Assembly (NCBI GenBank): GCA_963727535.1
Contig: CAVSGR010000001.1
Coordinates: 868,001-932,000 of the forward strand
DNA from: RBG-16-34-14 sp963727535
Lineage (GTDB): Bacteria > Bacteroidota > Ignavibacteria > Ignavibacteriales > Ignavibacteriaceae
DNA: 64,000 nt
Direction: 5' to 3'
Translations under genes and position numbers: made by a program
Notes under the pieces: model-generated
The model's database searches: none
Told to the model about the DNA's origin: nothing
Seen by the model: the letters and a program-made list of their open reading frames with translations, nothing else
Shown here: piece after piece, positions 51,723-62,299 of the stretch
Layout: each line of letters starts with the position of its first letter
Position numbering within the stretch: the stretch's first letter is position 1

Positions 51723-54005
51723 CTACCACCCTGAGTCCCCTTTCCTGTCTTCGCGTTTTATTTTTGCGCCGCCGGAATGTATTTCACAGTAGGGAGGAAG
51801 ATTTTTATCGATTGCAATATCAGTCACAGTTTCGGGACAATTTTCAGTCGCAAGCCTCGTATCTCCAAGATCCATTGTTTCTTTGCAGAATTTCACTGTA
51901 TCTATACCATCAGGAATCTGAAAATATTCTAAAGGTATATTCAATTCTTTGTATGCATCTTCCATAAACATAGCCCAAATCGGCAGAGCAGCTCTTGCAC
52001 CCTGACCATACCAATTTGTGAACTTTACTCTATGATCATCGAAGCCAACCCATACACCTGCAACAAGCTGCGGTGTAAAACCTACAAACCATGCATCGGA
52101 ATAATTTTGAGTCGTACCCGTTTTTCCTGCAGCAGGAAATTGAAAATACTTTCTTACTCCCATACCGGTTCCAAAATTAATAACATCCTGCAGCATACTT
52201 GTTATTACCGCAGCAGTTTGCGGAGAAATTGCTTCAGTATATTGAGGCGCAAATTCATCAATAAGGATTCCATTCCTGTCTTCGATTCTTAATATAGAAA
52301 TTGGATCCACATGTACACCTTTATTTGCAATCGTTCCATAAGCAGATGTTAATTCGAGAGGGCTCACCTCTGATGTTCCAAGTGCTATAGAAGGATAAGG
52401 ATTAAGCTCAGAAGTAATTCCCATTCTCTTGGCATATTTCAATACCTGCGCCGGCGGTGCTATATCACTGATTGTTAATCTTCCTGCAACAACATTTATT
52501 GAATTTGCAAGAGCCTCTCTTAAAGTAACATAACCGCCGTATTCGCCATCGGAGTTTTCCGGCGACCAACCGTTGTTGTTAAACTTCTGATTAAGCAATG
52601 TATAAGCCGGAAAATATCCATTATCTATTGCAACGGTGTAAACAATAGCTTTAAATGAAGAACCCGGTTGTCTTCTTATTCCGGTTACGTGATTTAATCC
52701 TCTGCCAAAATCCTGGTTCTCTCCTCCAACCATTGCTTTTATTTGTCCGGTTGCTGGATCAATAACTACAAAGCCCGCTTGAATTGTGCTTTCAATCTTT
52801 TTTACAGAATCAACAAACTCCTTGTTATACTTTAGCCTGTTATAAATTTTTGCTTTTTCTTCTTTATCACTTGCACTTCTGTATTCGGGATTACTTTTGA
52901 TTGCTTTATCCACCAATACAGTCAGCACATCCTGATTTTTTTTCCAGCTCCAGTTTTTATCAAAAAGAATCTGGTATTCAGCAAGATGTTTAGATACTAC
53001 TTTGTTTGCAATTTTCTGCATTCTCATATCAATCGATGTATAGATATTCAGCCCGTCCCTGTAAAGATCATATCCATATTTATCAGATACTGAACTCAAC
53101 TTCTGCCTGATATATTCCATAAAATGAGGAGCTTCAGAAGTATTACCTCCTATTTTTTCAGAGGCAAGTGTAATTGGTTGCAATTTTAGTTTGTCATATT
53201 CGTCTTTGCTCAAATCACCAGTTACAACCATGTTGTGCATTACAAGATTCCGGCGGGCAATGGCATTTTCAACTCTTCTTACCGGATCATAGTGTTCGGG
53301 AGATTTTAATAATGCAATAAATAAAGCTGCTTCAGGAAGAGTTAGTTCACTCGCCTTTTTCCCGAAATAAACTTCTGATGCAGATTCGATTCCGTAAGCA
53401 CTCTTGCCGAAGTAAGACACATTAAGATAAAGCTCGAGTATTTCTTTCTTGGTGAAATTCTTTTCAATCTGAATTGCAGTTATCCATTCCCGTATTTTTC
53501 TTATTCCCGTACCAAAAAGAGTTTCGTGAGAAGATTTTAAATCGTAAAGATTTTTAGCAAGCTGCTGAGTAATTGTACTTGCACCTTCCCGCGAAAAAGT
53601 AAAAACATTTTTTATCATTGCTTTTACAAAGCGGGATAAATTAACACCCCAATGACTATAAAAATCCCTGTCTTCAGTTGCAATTAAAGCTTGTGTAACA
53701 TAAGGCGGAAGGCTATCGATATCTGTCTCTATCCTGTTTTCAATATAAAATTGTCCGAGCAGTTCCCCATCAGTTGTGAATACTTTACTTGCAAGCTGCG
53801 GACTCGGATTTTCGAGCTGTTCAAGCGAAGGTAACCCACTAACAATATATATAACAAAAGCAAGAAAAAGAGCGGCTATAACAGAAAGAAAAATTAATTT
53901 TGTTTTTCTTTTCTTAAAAAAGCCGGCTGATTTTTTCTTGTTCCGGTAAGATTTATCGCTGAAATATTTCTTCATATCATTATCGGATTTTTTTCTTTTC
54001 GCCAT
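51723..54005 (-). CDS. Penicillin-binding protein 1A (bifunctional peptidoglycan synthase)
   Basis: 760 residues. A Lys/Arg-rich cytoplasmic start precedes one transmembrane helix (about 33-55). The GT51 glycosyltransferase has 'ALIATEDRDFYSHWGVNLSR' and 'EGASTITQQLAKNLYDLKSS', plus 'KEILELYLNVSYFGKSAYGI'. The transpeptidase domain has the active-site 'RQPGSSFKAIVY' (SxxK), 'SNS'-equivalent 'ALANSINVVAG' (SIN) and 'AAGKTGTTQNYSDAWFVGFT' (KTG). It polymerises and cross-links peptidoglycan. It is followed, four bases on, by lpxH upstream in the same direction, giving an envelope-synthesis pair. It could be named mrcA or pbpA. Confidence 0.94.
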   Translation of the reverse strand: MAKRKKSDNDMKKYFSDKSYRNKKKSAGFFKKRKTKLIFLSVIAALFLAFVIYIVSGLPSLEQLENPSPQLASKVFTTDGELLGQFYIENRIETDIDSLPPYVTQALIATEDRDFYSHWGVNLSRFVKAMIKNVFTFSREGASTITQQLAKNLYDLKSSHETLFGTGIRKIREWITAIQIEKNFTKKEILELYLNVSYFGKSAYGIESASEVYFGKKASELTLPEAALFIALLKSPEHYDPVRRVENAIARRNLVMHNMVVTGDLSKDEYDKLKLQPITLASEKIGGNTSEAPHFMEYIRQKLSSVSDKYGYDLYRDGLNIYTSIDMRMQKIANKVVSKHLAEYQILFDKNWSWKKNQDVLTVLVDKAIKSNPEYRSASDKEEKAKIYNRLKYNKEFVDSVKKIESTIQAGFVVIDPATGQIKAMVGGENQDFGRGLNHVTGIRRQPGSSFKAIVYTVAIDNGYFPAYTLLNQKFNNNGWSPENSDGEYGGYVTLREALANSINVVAGRLTISDIAPPAQVLKYAKRMGITSELNPYPSIALGTSEVSPLELTSAYGTIANKGVHVDPISILRIEDRNGILIDEFAPQYTEAISPQTAAVITSMLQDVINFGTGMGVRKYFQFPAAGKTGTTQNYSDAWFVGFTPQLVAGVWVGFDDHRVKFTNWYGQGARAALPIWAMFMEDAYKELNIPLEYFQIPDGIDTVKFCKETMDLGDTRLATENCPETVTDIAIDKNLPPYCEIHSGGAKIKREDRKGDSGW

Positions 54006-54009
54006 TACA

Positions 54010-54735
54010 TCAATTCCAGTCTACTATTTCAAATTTATTATTTTGATAGATACCATAACAAGGCTCATCGAGCCACGAACCTAAATTTATATAATAACCA
54101 TTTTTGTATTGCTTAAATCTTCTCCGGTGAGAATGACCGAGCAAAACGAAATCAAATCCTTTGTCTATTTTTTCTTTAGCAAATTCAAATAATCCGTCTT
54201 TTTCACCATAATCTTTTTTTGAAGTATAATCTCTGCTCGACTTGCTTGTCCGGCTTGCAAGAGCAATTCCAAGATCAGGATGAATTATTGCATAAACTTT
54301 TTGAATTATCTTATTTCTCAAAATCTTTTTAAGAATTTTATATCCAAGATCATTTTTTACCAAACCATCTCCGTGAGCAAGATAAAACCTGCTGCTGTTT
54401 AATTCAATTTCAATATCTTTCTCATACAATTTAGCACCAATCTCCTTTTCAAAGAAATCCCGGTGCATAAAATCATGATTCCCAATTATGTAATGAAGCT
54501 TAATTCCTTTTTCAGTTAGACTGTGAAGATAGGTTAAAGTTCTGAAAAAACCTTTCTGATAAACATGTTTATATTCAAACCAGTAATCGAAAAGGTCGCC
54601 GAGAATAAAAAGCTCATCACAATTTTCTTGTGCAAATTGTAAAAATTTAATGAGAAGATTTTCCTTCTCTTTTTCCTCTTCTTTACTCTGCAAACCGAGA
54701 TGAATATCAGAGATAAAAAGGTAAGTTTTATTCAC
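54010..54735 (-). CDS. lpxH: UDP-2,3-diacylglucosamine diphosphatase LpxH-like
   Basis: 241 residues of the calcineurin-like phosphoesterase family. The metal motifs run in order: 'FISDIHLGLQS' (DxH), 'LFILGDLFDYWFEYKHVYQK' (GDxxD), 'YIIGNHDFMHRDFF' (GNHD), 'YLAHGDGLV' (HGD) and 'LLGHSHRRRFKQY' (GHxH). LpxH hydrolyses UDP-2,3-diacylglucosamine to lipid X in lipid A synthesis. The extra 'SSRDYTSKKDYGEKDGLFEF' insertion matches LpxH-type insertion helices. Four bases separate its stop from the PBP1A start, so the two are probably one transcript. Confidence 0.9.
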   Translation of the reverse strand: MNKTYLFISDIHLGLQSKEEEKEKENLLIKFLQFAQENCDELFILGDLFDYWFEYKHVYQKGFFRTLTYLHSLTEKGIKLHYIIGNHDFMHRDFFEKEIGAKLYEKDIEIELNSSRFYLAHGDGLVKNDLGYKILKKILRNKIIQKVYAIIHPDLGIALASRTSKSSRDYTSKKDYGEKDGLFEFAKEKIDKGFDFVLLGHSHRRRFKQYKNGYYINLGSWLDEPCYGIYQNNKFEIVDWN

Positions 54736-54799
54736 TATTCACTTTATTTTTGATGTGCAATTTAAGAACTGTGCAGGTGAAAATGAAAGTCATTAACAA

Positions 54800-56509
54800 T
54801 TACTTGTGTGAAATATTTATATCTGCCAAAAGCCAATTAGATGGATCGGCAATAATTATAACAGGTTTAAATTTCAATTCCTGCTGAATTGTCTGGGTTC
54901 TTGAATTAACTCTGAAAGTTGCATTTTCAAATTTCCCACTCTTATCAAGGAACTGGAACTCAACGGGAAAATCAAAAACTTTATATCTATCCTGTGTTTG
55001 TTCTACTTTTAATTTAACAAGGTATTTTCCATTTGTTTCTGATTCAACATTCCAATCCACATTCATTTTGATCTGGTCGTCACCATCAAAAACCCACTGA
55101 TTAAAAAACTGCTTAAGATCTTTACCGGAAACACTCTCGCAAACATTTTCAAAATCATTTGTAGATGCAGACTTGTATTTGTACTTCTCAAAATATTCTC
55201 TTAAAATCTTAAAGAATGTAGAATCACCGACTTCCCATCTCAACATATGAAGTACCCAGCCGCCTTTATCATAAACCGTAGAACCAAACATATCTGCAGG
55301 ATTATAAACAGTTCCCACAAAATTATCCCGGCGTTTAGAAAGCATTGAAGACTGCAACGCCTGGGATCCACCTTTGTGTTCATCATACAAAGCTTCACAA
55401 TAAGTTGCAAAACCTTCATTCAGCCAGATATCTTTCCAAGTTTTTAGCCCAACCGCATCTCCCCACCATTGATGTGAAAGTTCATGGACATATATATCAT
55501 TAAAAAATTTTTTACCTCCTACAAAGTTTGAACCTATGCCGGTTAAAGTCTGGTGTTCCATTGCGCCTAACTGCCAGAGAAATTCTGCAACTCCGTACTT
55601 TTCTTTAATAAAAGGATATTCGCCAAATGTTTTTGCGAAAAAGGAAATCATCTTTGGATGATCGGCAAAATCAATTTTAGCATTATCGAAATGCTCAGGA
55701 AAAGCATAATATTCCAGTTTCATAGAGTCCTGTGTTAAAGGCGAAATATATTCATCAGTAAATTCTTTATAGATAGAAGAATAAAGAGAAATTAAATATG
55801 TCGAAATCAGGTAATTGGTTCTCCAGTGGTAAGTTGTTCTACCTCCCTTTGTTTCTTTACTAATTAACAAACCATTAGAAGCAGAAGTGTAAATAGAATC
55901 ATTTGTTATGCTCATATCCATTGTAGCTTTATCGGAAGGCAAATCATTGCACGGAAACCAGGTTGATGCATAAGTCGGTTCGCTGAGACTATAAACAACT
56001 GACTTCCCATTAATTTCTCCGAATATAAAAGAAGCAAAGCCCATCCTTTTAGGTTTTCCTGAATAAACAATTTCAACAACAAAAGTATCGGAATTCATTT
56101 CACTCAAAGGAATAGATAACTTAGTATTTTGTTGTTTAAATAAATTTTTCTTCCCGTTAACTGTAAGATTTTCAACTTTCATATTATCATAAAGATTAAA
56201 ATCTATTTCAGGAACATTTTTATCTTTTAAGATTCCTATAATAGTTACATCACCTTTAAGCAATTTTTCTTTTGGGAAAAGATCAAAATTTAAATCATAA
56301 TGTAGAATATCCATTTTGTACTGCACATCCGAAATGTAATTTGGCTGAATGCTGATATACGGGGGACTTAATAATTTTTGCTTAACTACATTTACTTGTT
56401 TTTTTACAGTCTTAATAGAATAATTAATCGGCGAATCTCCGATTTTCCATCCTATAAAAAAGAATAAAGCAAAAATTACCACCGACATTATTTTAGTGCC
56501 TGTCTTCAT
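54800..56509 (-). CDS. M1 family metallopeptidase (aminopeptidase)
   Basis: 569 residues, shorter than PepN because the long C-terminal domain is missing. An N-terminal anchor or signal segment ('SVVIFALFFFIGWKIG') is followed by the beta-sandwich domain. The exopeptidase motif is 'GAMEHQTLTGIG' (GxMEN replaced by GAMEH). Zinc ligands are in 'YVHELSHQWWGDAVGLKTWK' (HExxH replaced by HELSH, which keeps H-E-x-x-H) with the third ligand Glu in 'IWLNEGFATYCEALYDE'. Tyr in 'FGSTVYDKGGWVLHMLRWEV' is the transition-state residue. Probably periplasmic, trimming peptides. GAMEH instead of GAMEN deserves note. Confidence 0.92.
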   Translation of the reverse strand: MKTGTKIMSVVIFALFFFIGWKIGDSPINYSIKTVKKQVNVVKQKLLSPPYISIQPNYISDVQYKMDILHYDLNFDLFPKEKLLKGDVTIIGILKDKNVPEIDFNLYDNMKVENLTVNGKKNLFKQQNTKLSIPLSEMNSDTFVVEIVYSGKPKRMGFASFIFGEINGKSVVYSLSEPTYASTWFPCNDLPSDKATMDMSITNDSIYTSASNGLLISKETKGGRTTYHWRTNYLISTYLISLYSSIYKEFTDEYISPLTQDSMKLEYYAFPEHFDNAKIDFADHPKMISFFAKTFGEYPFIKEKYGVAEFLWQLGAMEHQTLTGIGSNFVGGKKFFNDIYVHELSHQWWGDAVGLKTWKDIWLNEGFATYCEALYDEHKGGSQALQSSMLSKRRDNFVGTVYNPADMFGSTVYDKGGWVLHMLRWEVGDSTFFKILREYFEKYKYKSASTNDFENVCESVSGKDLKQFFNQWVFDGDDQIKMNVDWNVESETNGKYLVKLKVEQTQDRYKVFDFPVEFQFLDKSGKFENATFRVNSRTQTIQQELKFKPVIIIADPSNWLLADINISHK

Positions 56510-56643
56510 CTTATTTATTATCTTTTTAATTATTCTGTTTCCTTAAAGAAATATTTATTATTGTTTACTGTAAAATAACAATTACAGAAATTGCCAATCA
56601 AATCATAATTCGATATATTATTTATAAAGAAGAAAAAATTATA

Positions 56644-57888
56644 ATGGTTTTTCCCGGTTCATCAATCCTTAGAGACACAGTTACAATGCTGCTTGCCGGC
56701 GGGCAAGGGGAAAGGCTTTATCCGCTTACTGCTTACAGAAGTAAACCTTCAGTTCCTTTTGGCGGCAAATACAGGATAATAGATTTTGCTTTATCGAATT
56801 GCCTCAACTCAGGTTTAAGAAAAATTTATGTTCTTACTCAATATAAATCCGATTCATTAAATCAACATATTCTCGAGGCTTGGAGTATTTTCAACCCTGA
56901 ACTCGGGGAATTTATTTACTCAATCCCACCGCAAAGAAAGATGAATAATGATTGGTATCTGGGCACATCAAATGCAATTTACCAGAATATTAATCTTTTC
57001 TCCAGCGATAAAAAAGCAAGATGGGTTTTAATTCTCAGCGGCGATCATATTTACAAAATGGATTACTTAAAACTTCTTCAATATCATATTGATATGAGAG
57101 CCGATCTTTCAATTTCCTGTATTGAAGTTCCAAAGGAGCAGGCAAGCAGGTTCGGAATTGTAGGGGTTGAGAAAAATTACAAAGTAAATTCCTTTATTGA
57201 AAAACCTGCTGAACCTCCCGTAATTCCGGATAACCCGGAATCTTCATTTGTAAACATGGGCATTTATGTTTTTAATGCTACTACGCTTAGAGATGTAATG
57301 CAGGAGATGGAACAAAAGAAAATCAAAAGCCATGATTTCGGTCAGGATATTATTCCTTATATGGTGAAGTCAAATCTTAATGTTTTTGCATACAAGTTTT
57401 TTGATGAAAATAAAAAGATGAAACCGTACTGGAAAGATATCGGAACGATTGAAAGTTATTACGAAGCAAGTATGGATCTTATCAGCATTACACCCGAATT
57501 TAACTTTTATGACTTCAGCTGGCCGATGAGAACATACCAGTATCAATTCCCTCCGGCTAAAACAGTTTCACACGAAGGTGAAAGAGTCGGGCGAACTTTA
57601 AACTCACTTATCTGCGATGGCTCAATTGTTTCCGGCGGACTTGTTGAAAGATCTCTTCTGGGACCGGGAGTAAGGGTAAACAGCTTTAGTTACGTTGTTG
57701 ATTCTATAATAATGAATAATACCAGCATAGGCAGACACGCAAGAATTAGACGTGCAATTATTGATAAAAATGTCGTCGTTCCGGAAGGTTATGAAATTGG
57801 CTTCGATCTGGAAGGCGATAAAAAGAAATTTACAGTGACTGAAAGCGGTATAGTAGTTATTGGCAAAAACCGGGTCTTAACAAATTAG
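56644..57888 (+). CDS. glgC: Glucose-1-phosphate adenylyltransferase
   Basis: 414 residues. The N-terminal nucleotidyltransferase has 'AGGQGERLYPLTAYRSKPSV' and 'PFGGKYRIIDFALSNCLNSG', 'LTQYKSDSLNQHI', and 'WVLILSGDHIYKMDYLKLLQ'. 'IEKPAEPP' carries the sugar-phosphate Lys, and 'YWKDIGTIESYYEASMDL' the end of that domain. A left-handed beta-helix follows. ADP-glucose made here feeds glycogen synthesis; activators of GlgC vary by lineage. The start is plain ATG with no good Shine-Dalgarno. It stands alone, divergent from the peptidase gene. Confidence 0.96.
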   Translation: MVFPGSSILRDTVTMLLAGGQGERLYPLTAYRSKPSVPFGGKYRIIDFALSNCLNSGLRKIYVLTQYKSDSLNQHILEAWSIFNPELGEFIYSIPPQRKMNNDWYLGTSNAIYQNINLFSSDKKARWVLILSGDHIYKMDYLKLLQYHIDMRADLSISCIEVPKEQASRFGIVGVEKNYKVNSFIEKPAEPPVIPDNPESSFVNMGIYVFNATTLRDVMQEMEQKKIKSHDFGQDIIPYMVKSNLNVFAYKFFDENKKMKPYWKDIGTIESYYEASMDLISITPEFNFYDFSWPMRTYQYQFPPAKTVSHEGERVGRTLNSLICDGSIVSGGLVERSLLGPGVRVNSFSYVVDSIIMNNTSIGRHARIRRAIIDKNVVVPEGYEIGFDLEGDKKKFTVTESGIVVIGKNRVLTN

Positions 57889-58017
57889 CCTTTCTTAATT
57901 CAAAGTCATCTATTTTCTAAAATTCTTTTGTTTAATAAACAGCAGTTATCGTATTTTTGTATTGTTTATAATTAAAGAGCTCCTTAATTTTAAAACTAGT
58001 TTATTGAAGGGGTTCTT

Positions 58018-59625
58018 ATGGGACTTAAAAATTCAAAATTTCTTTTCTTGATAATTATCTCATCGTGTTTTTTCTTTTCAGAAACCAAAGCTCAGGACAG
58101 TCTCTACCTTATTGGCACAATTATAGGTGAATCCACAGAAAAAAGAATAACCAATGTTAAAGGCATTGGTGATATAAACGGAGATGGCTATGATGATTTT
58201 ATGATCTCAATGAGAACGGGTAAGAAAGTAAGAGATGAGGGAATTGTAAAGTTATACTTAGGTTCTGCCGATGGAAATTTAAATCCCGACATAACATTCC
58301 ACTATCCCGGCAAAGATAGTTTGAATGATTTCGGAGAAGTAGTTTCTGGCATTGGGGATATTAATAATGATGGTTATAATGATTTTTCCATAGCAGGTAT
58401 ATTTGGAGATTAGGGGGTTATCCCAAAGGAAAGGTTTTTATTTACTTGGTGGGGAAACAGTTGATACAATACCCGCTGCTGAATTTAATGAACCCTGGAT
58501 TCAAGATTATTTCGGTCAGGTTGTTGAAGGTGTAGGAGATATAAATAAGGACGGATATGATGATTTTATAATAACATCACCTTATAACTGGACAGACGGG
58601 AAAGGGAGAGCATATCTTTTCTATGGGGAAGCTGCATTTACAGGTGATAAGGGGATTACTTTTATAAGTGATACTTCGACTGATTTTTTTGGTACGAGTG
58701 CTGCTAATATTGGAGACATCAACCAGGATGGTTTTGATGATATTGCAATTGGAGCTACTGCATGGTTGCCGGGGATGATACTGCCAAAGTTTACATTTAT
58801 TACGGTGGGAATAGCATTAATACTGACCCGGATACAATTTTACATGCAAATAATTCTAGGGATGAATATGGAAATATAATAAAGAATGCTGGGGACATAA
58901 ATAAGGATGGGATGATAGATTATTTTATTTCTAATAATACAGAGATCAATTTATTCTCTGGTCAAGATACAATTATACACTTTAATGGATCTGTATATGG
59001 GGCTGCAGGTTATATAAATCTTGAATCGGATTGTGATATAAATAATGACGAATATTCTGATTTTATAGTCGGAAATGCAAGCTATAAAAATTCAAATGGT
59101 TTTATAGTAGGAGGGGCTTTTGTTTATTTGGGAGGCAACACTTTAGATACTATACCAAAATTCAAACTCGAAGGTGAAGATCAATCAGTTGAGTTTTCTA
59201 GAATTATGTCCACTGCTGATATAAATGGCGATGGATTTGATGAAGTATTTATTTTCTCCAGGTTTCCGGATTATGATTCCTCTTTTGGTAAAGTATATAT
59301 ATATTCTTACAAAAAGATAACAGATGTAAAAGATAACAGAAAAAATATTCCCGATAAATTTAAGCTCTTTCAGAATTATCCTAATCCATTTAACCCAACT
59401 ACAACAATTCAATATTCAACAGATAATAGACAGTTTGTTAAACTAACAATATATGATGTACTCGGTAGAGAGATTGTTACCCTGATCAATGAAGAAAAAC
59501 CTGCCGGGGCATATAGAATTGAGTTTGATGCATCAAAATATAATTTAAGCAGCGGAGTTTATTTTTGTGAATTTAAAATAAATGGAATTAGCTCGTCGAG
59601 AATAAAAATGGTGCTTATTAAATGA
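58018..59625 (+). CDS. FG-GAP/VCBS repeat protein with T9SS sorting domain, two frameshifts
   Basis: About 535 residues after joining three frames (shifts near 58410 and 58785). A signal peptide ('NSKFLFLIIISSCFFFSETKA') leads to repeated blades containing 'GIGDINGDGYDDFMIS', 'GIGDINNDGYNDFSI', 'GVGDINKDGYDDFII', 'NIGDINQDGFDDIAIG' and 'NAGDINKDGMIDYFIS': Ca-binding FG-GAP repeats of an integrin-like beta-propeller. The C-terminus is a type A sorting domain ('FQNYPNPFNPTTTIQYSTDN', ending IKMVLIK). It would be exported by the SprA machine. AGGGGTTCTTATG gives the start. Confidence 0.85.
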
Positions 59626-59756
59626 CTTATTGATTCTAATAAGAAAATGATTAACCTTTCCTAATCCTTCAGAATCTAATTTCTGTTTACTAATATTTAA
59701 TTTTGTCTTATTTTTTCTCTGCTGAAATAACGGTTTAATTTTCATACTTAGTTAAT

Positions 59757-61584
59757 ATGAATTCAAAATTAGAAACGAAAATAAAGAATCTGCCTTCTAA
59801 TCCCGGCATTTATCAATTCTTTAATGATAAAGGGAAGGTTATTTATGTCGGCAAAGCCAATAACTTAAAGAACAGGGTTAGAAGTTATTTTCACGAGAAT
59901 TTGGCTTCTCCGAAAACTGAAATTCTGGTAAAGAAGATAAACGACGTGGAACTTATTATAACAGATAACGAAGTTGAAGCACTTGTACTCGAGAATAATC
60001 TCATCAAAAAATTTAAGCCGCGTTATAATGTTAACTTAAAAGATGATAAATCATTTCCTTATATAAAAGTCACTAAAGAACCTTACCCTCGTGTTTATCC
60101 TACAAGAAGAATAATTAAAGATGGCTCAAAGTATTTTGGTCCTTATACAAGTGTCGGGAATATGAAAGCTTCTCTGAGAATGATAAATGAAGTTTTCAAG
60201 ATAAGAAGCTGTAAGCTTGATATTACTCAGGAAAGTATAGACAAGAAAAAATTCAAAGTTTGTCTCGATTATCACATAAAAAAATGTGACGGTCCCTGCG
60301 AAGGTTTGATTTCTGAAATCAGTTACAACGAGATGGTCAACGAAGTTGTAAAAGTTCTAAAAGGAAAAACAGATGAACTTATTAAAGATTTAACTCTTAA
60401 GATGAGTTCCTCTGTGGAGAATCTTGAGTTTGAAAAAGCTGCTGAAATAAGGGATAAGATAAACCAGCTTACAGCAATTTCATCGAGACAAAAAGTTGTA
60501 AGCGATGATCTTGAAGACAGGGATGTAATTTCAATTGCTTATGAAGGAAAAGATTCTGCTTGCTCTGTTTTTAATATAAGAGACGGAAAACTTGTCGGGA
60601 AAAAACAATTACGTCTTGCAATCGGAGACATTGAAGAAGAAGCGGATATCTATTCTGCCGCAATAAAATTTTATTACAGCGAGTTTGTGGAAGTTCCAAA
60701 AGAAATATTAATGGATGTTCAGCCTTCAGATTCGGAAACACTTTTAAAATGGCTGAATTCTAAATCAGAGCGAAACGTAAAATTTATCTTTCCACAAAGA
60801 GGAGATTTAAGATCTCTTGTAAAGATGTGCAAAGAAAATGCAATTCTTCAATTAAAAGAATTACAGCTTCAGAAAATGAAAGCGGAAGGTTCTGTTAATT
60901 ATGGAGTATCAGCATTAAAAAGAGATTTGAGATTAAAAGACTTACCGAAAAAAATAGAATGTTTCGATATCTCAAATCTGCAAGGGACGGATTCTGTTGC
61001 TAGCATGGTCGTTTTTGAAAATGGAAAACCTAAAAAAAGTCAGTACAGAAAATTTATTATAAAAGAAGTCGTTGGTCCTGATGATTTTTTAAGTATGCAG
61101 GAAGTTATAAGAAGAAGATATTCAAAACTAAAAGAAGAAAATCTTCCTTTACCTGATTTAATAATGGTTGACGGAGGTAAAGGACAATTATCTTCCGCCG
61201 TTGAAGTTTTAAATGAGATTGGATTTTCAAATTATAATATAATTGGTCTGGCAAAAAGGCTTGAAGAAGTCTTTCTTCCGGGACAATCTGATCCGGCTTC
61301 AATTCCTAAAACATCATCAGGATTAAAACTCTTGCAGCAGGTAAGAAATGAAGCACATCGCTTTGCTATAACTTTCCATCGCAGCAGGAGAAGCAAAAGA
61401 ACAATAAAAACAGAGCTTACGGATGTAAAAGGAATCGGACGCTTCCACCGCAAATAAGTTGCTCAAAGAGCTTGGTAGTTTATCAGCAATAAAAATAACA
61501 GGATATGATAAACTCACCGCAATTATTGGCAAAAAGAAAGCAGATATTTTATTGAATCATTTTAAGGAAGAGACGAATGGTTAG
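59757..61584 (+). CDS. uvrC: UvrABC excinuclease subunit C (one frameshift)
   Basis: 608 residues when the frame is corrected. GIY-YIG nuclease: 'NPGIYQFFNDKGKVIYVGKA', then 'RVRSYFH'. 'CPYIKVT'-type region 'SFPYIKVTKEPYPRVYPTRR', the four-Cys cluster (Cys in 'RSCKLDI', 'KVCLDYHIKKCDGPCEG'), UVR motif, and RNase H-like domain ('IECFDISNLQGTDSVASMVV', 'LIMVDGGKGQLSSAVEVL', 'RNEAHRFAITFHRSRRSK'). The C-terminal HhH pair starts 'LTDVKGIG'; a one-base shift near 61438 ends the frame at 61457, and the other frame goes on 'ASTANKLLKELGSLSAIKI' to 61584. A conserved repair gene, so an assembly indel is likely here. Confidence 0.94.
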
Positions 61585-61670
61585 ATACCAGCAATCCCAT
61601 GACAACTTTTTCACTTGATACTTATTTTCATTTTCATTTGGTTTACAAATCATAAAAGCGGGAGAACTAA

Positions 61671-62295
61671 ATGAAAGTCTCAAAAATTCTTATTCATTCT
61701 AAAGCAAATCGTTTTTCTTTTTGAGTTTTAATGGTATTAGCTTTTTCTTCAACAAGTTTTTCTCAGGAAAGATTTAAGTTCGGCATAAAAGGAGGAATTG
61801 GCTTTTGGCGACTCAATAATTTGCAGAATAGCCAAAACATGGTCGTTCTATTATTTTATTCATATCCGCTAGGTATTTCTTTAGGATTTTATGTAGAAGA
61901 TAAATTGTCTGAAAACTTTTCTTTTACTGAAATTGTTATATCAAAATAGTATATGCAAAGAAACAATAGACACATGGCCATGAAGGAGTTTTAGAGCAGC
62001 AAGTTACAACTAAATATTTTACTATTCCTATTATTATCAAATATCAAGTCCGCAATTATGGAATACCTATTTCTTTTTAGGCCATGCCTGAGTTCCTATT
62101 TATGTTATCTCAGATTAAGATGCGGAGATTACAAATTTATTACCGTACCTCCTTGGTTTGATTTAAGAAATACAAATTTCAACCAAATAGTTGATTACGG
62201 GCACAATGGGTTCGAAATGATATAGGTTTTTAATTTCGAATATTGGCACCTGGAGAAACGCTGGTTTAATGTTTTTGGTCGGATACGAATTCTAA
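61671..62295 (+). pseudogene. Decayed outer-membrane beta-barrel protein
   Basis: GGGAG and ATG 61671 open a signal-like start ('MKVSKILI'), interrupted at once by a shift. The signal then continues as 'MVLAFSSTSFSQERFKFGIK' with 'GGIGFWRLNNLQNSQNMVV', the 'GlkgGig' entry of OMP_b-brl_2 barrels. Later strands are still visible in other frames ('TTKYFTIPIIIKYQVRNYG', and the last 'RNAGLMFLVGYEF' at 62295). Several shifts and stops make it a pseudogene of about 205 codons. It lies convergent to the antiporter gene with no terminator between. Confidence 0.7.
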
Positions 62296-62299
62296 TTAT

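Noticed and set aside
51632..51967. Plus-strand ORF over the PBP1A 3' end
   Set aside because: It covers the AT-rich heptamer tract and then runs antisense to a clear penicillin-binding protein.
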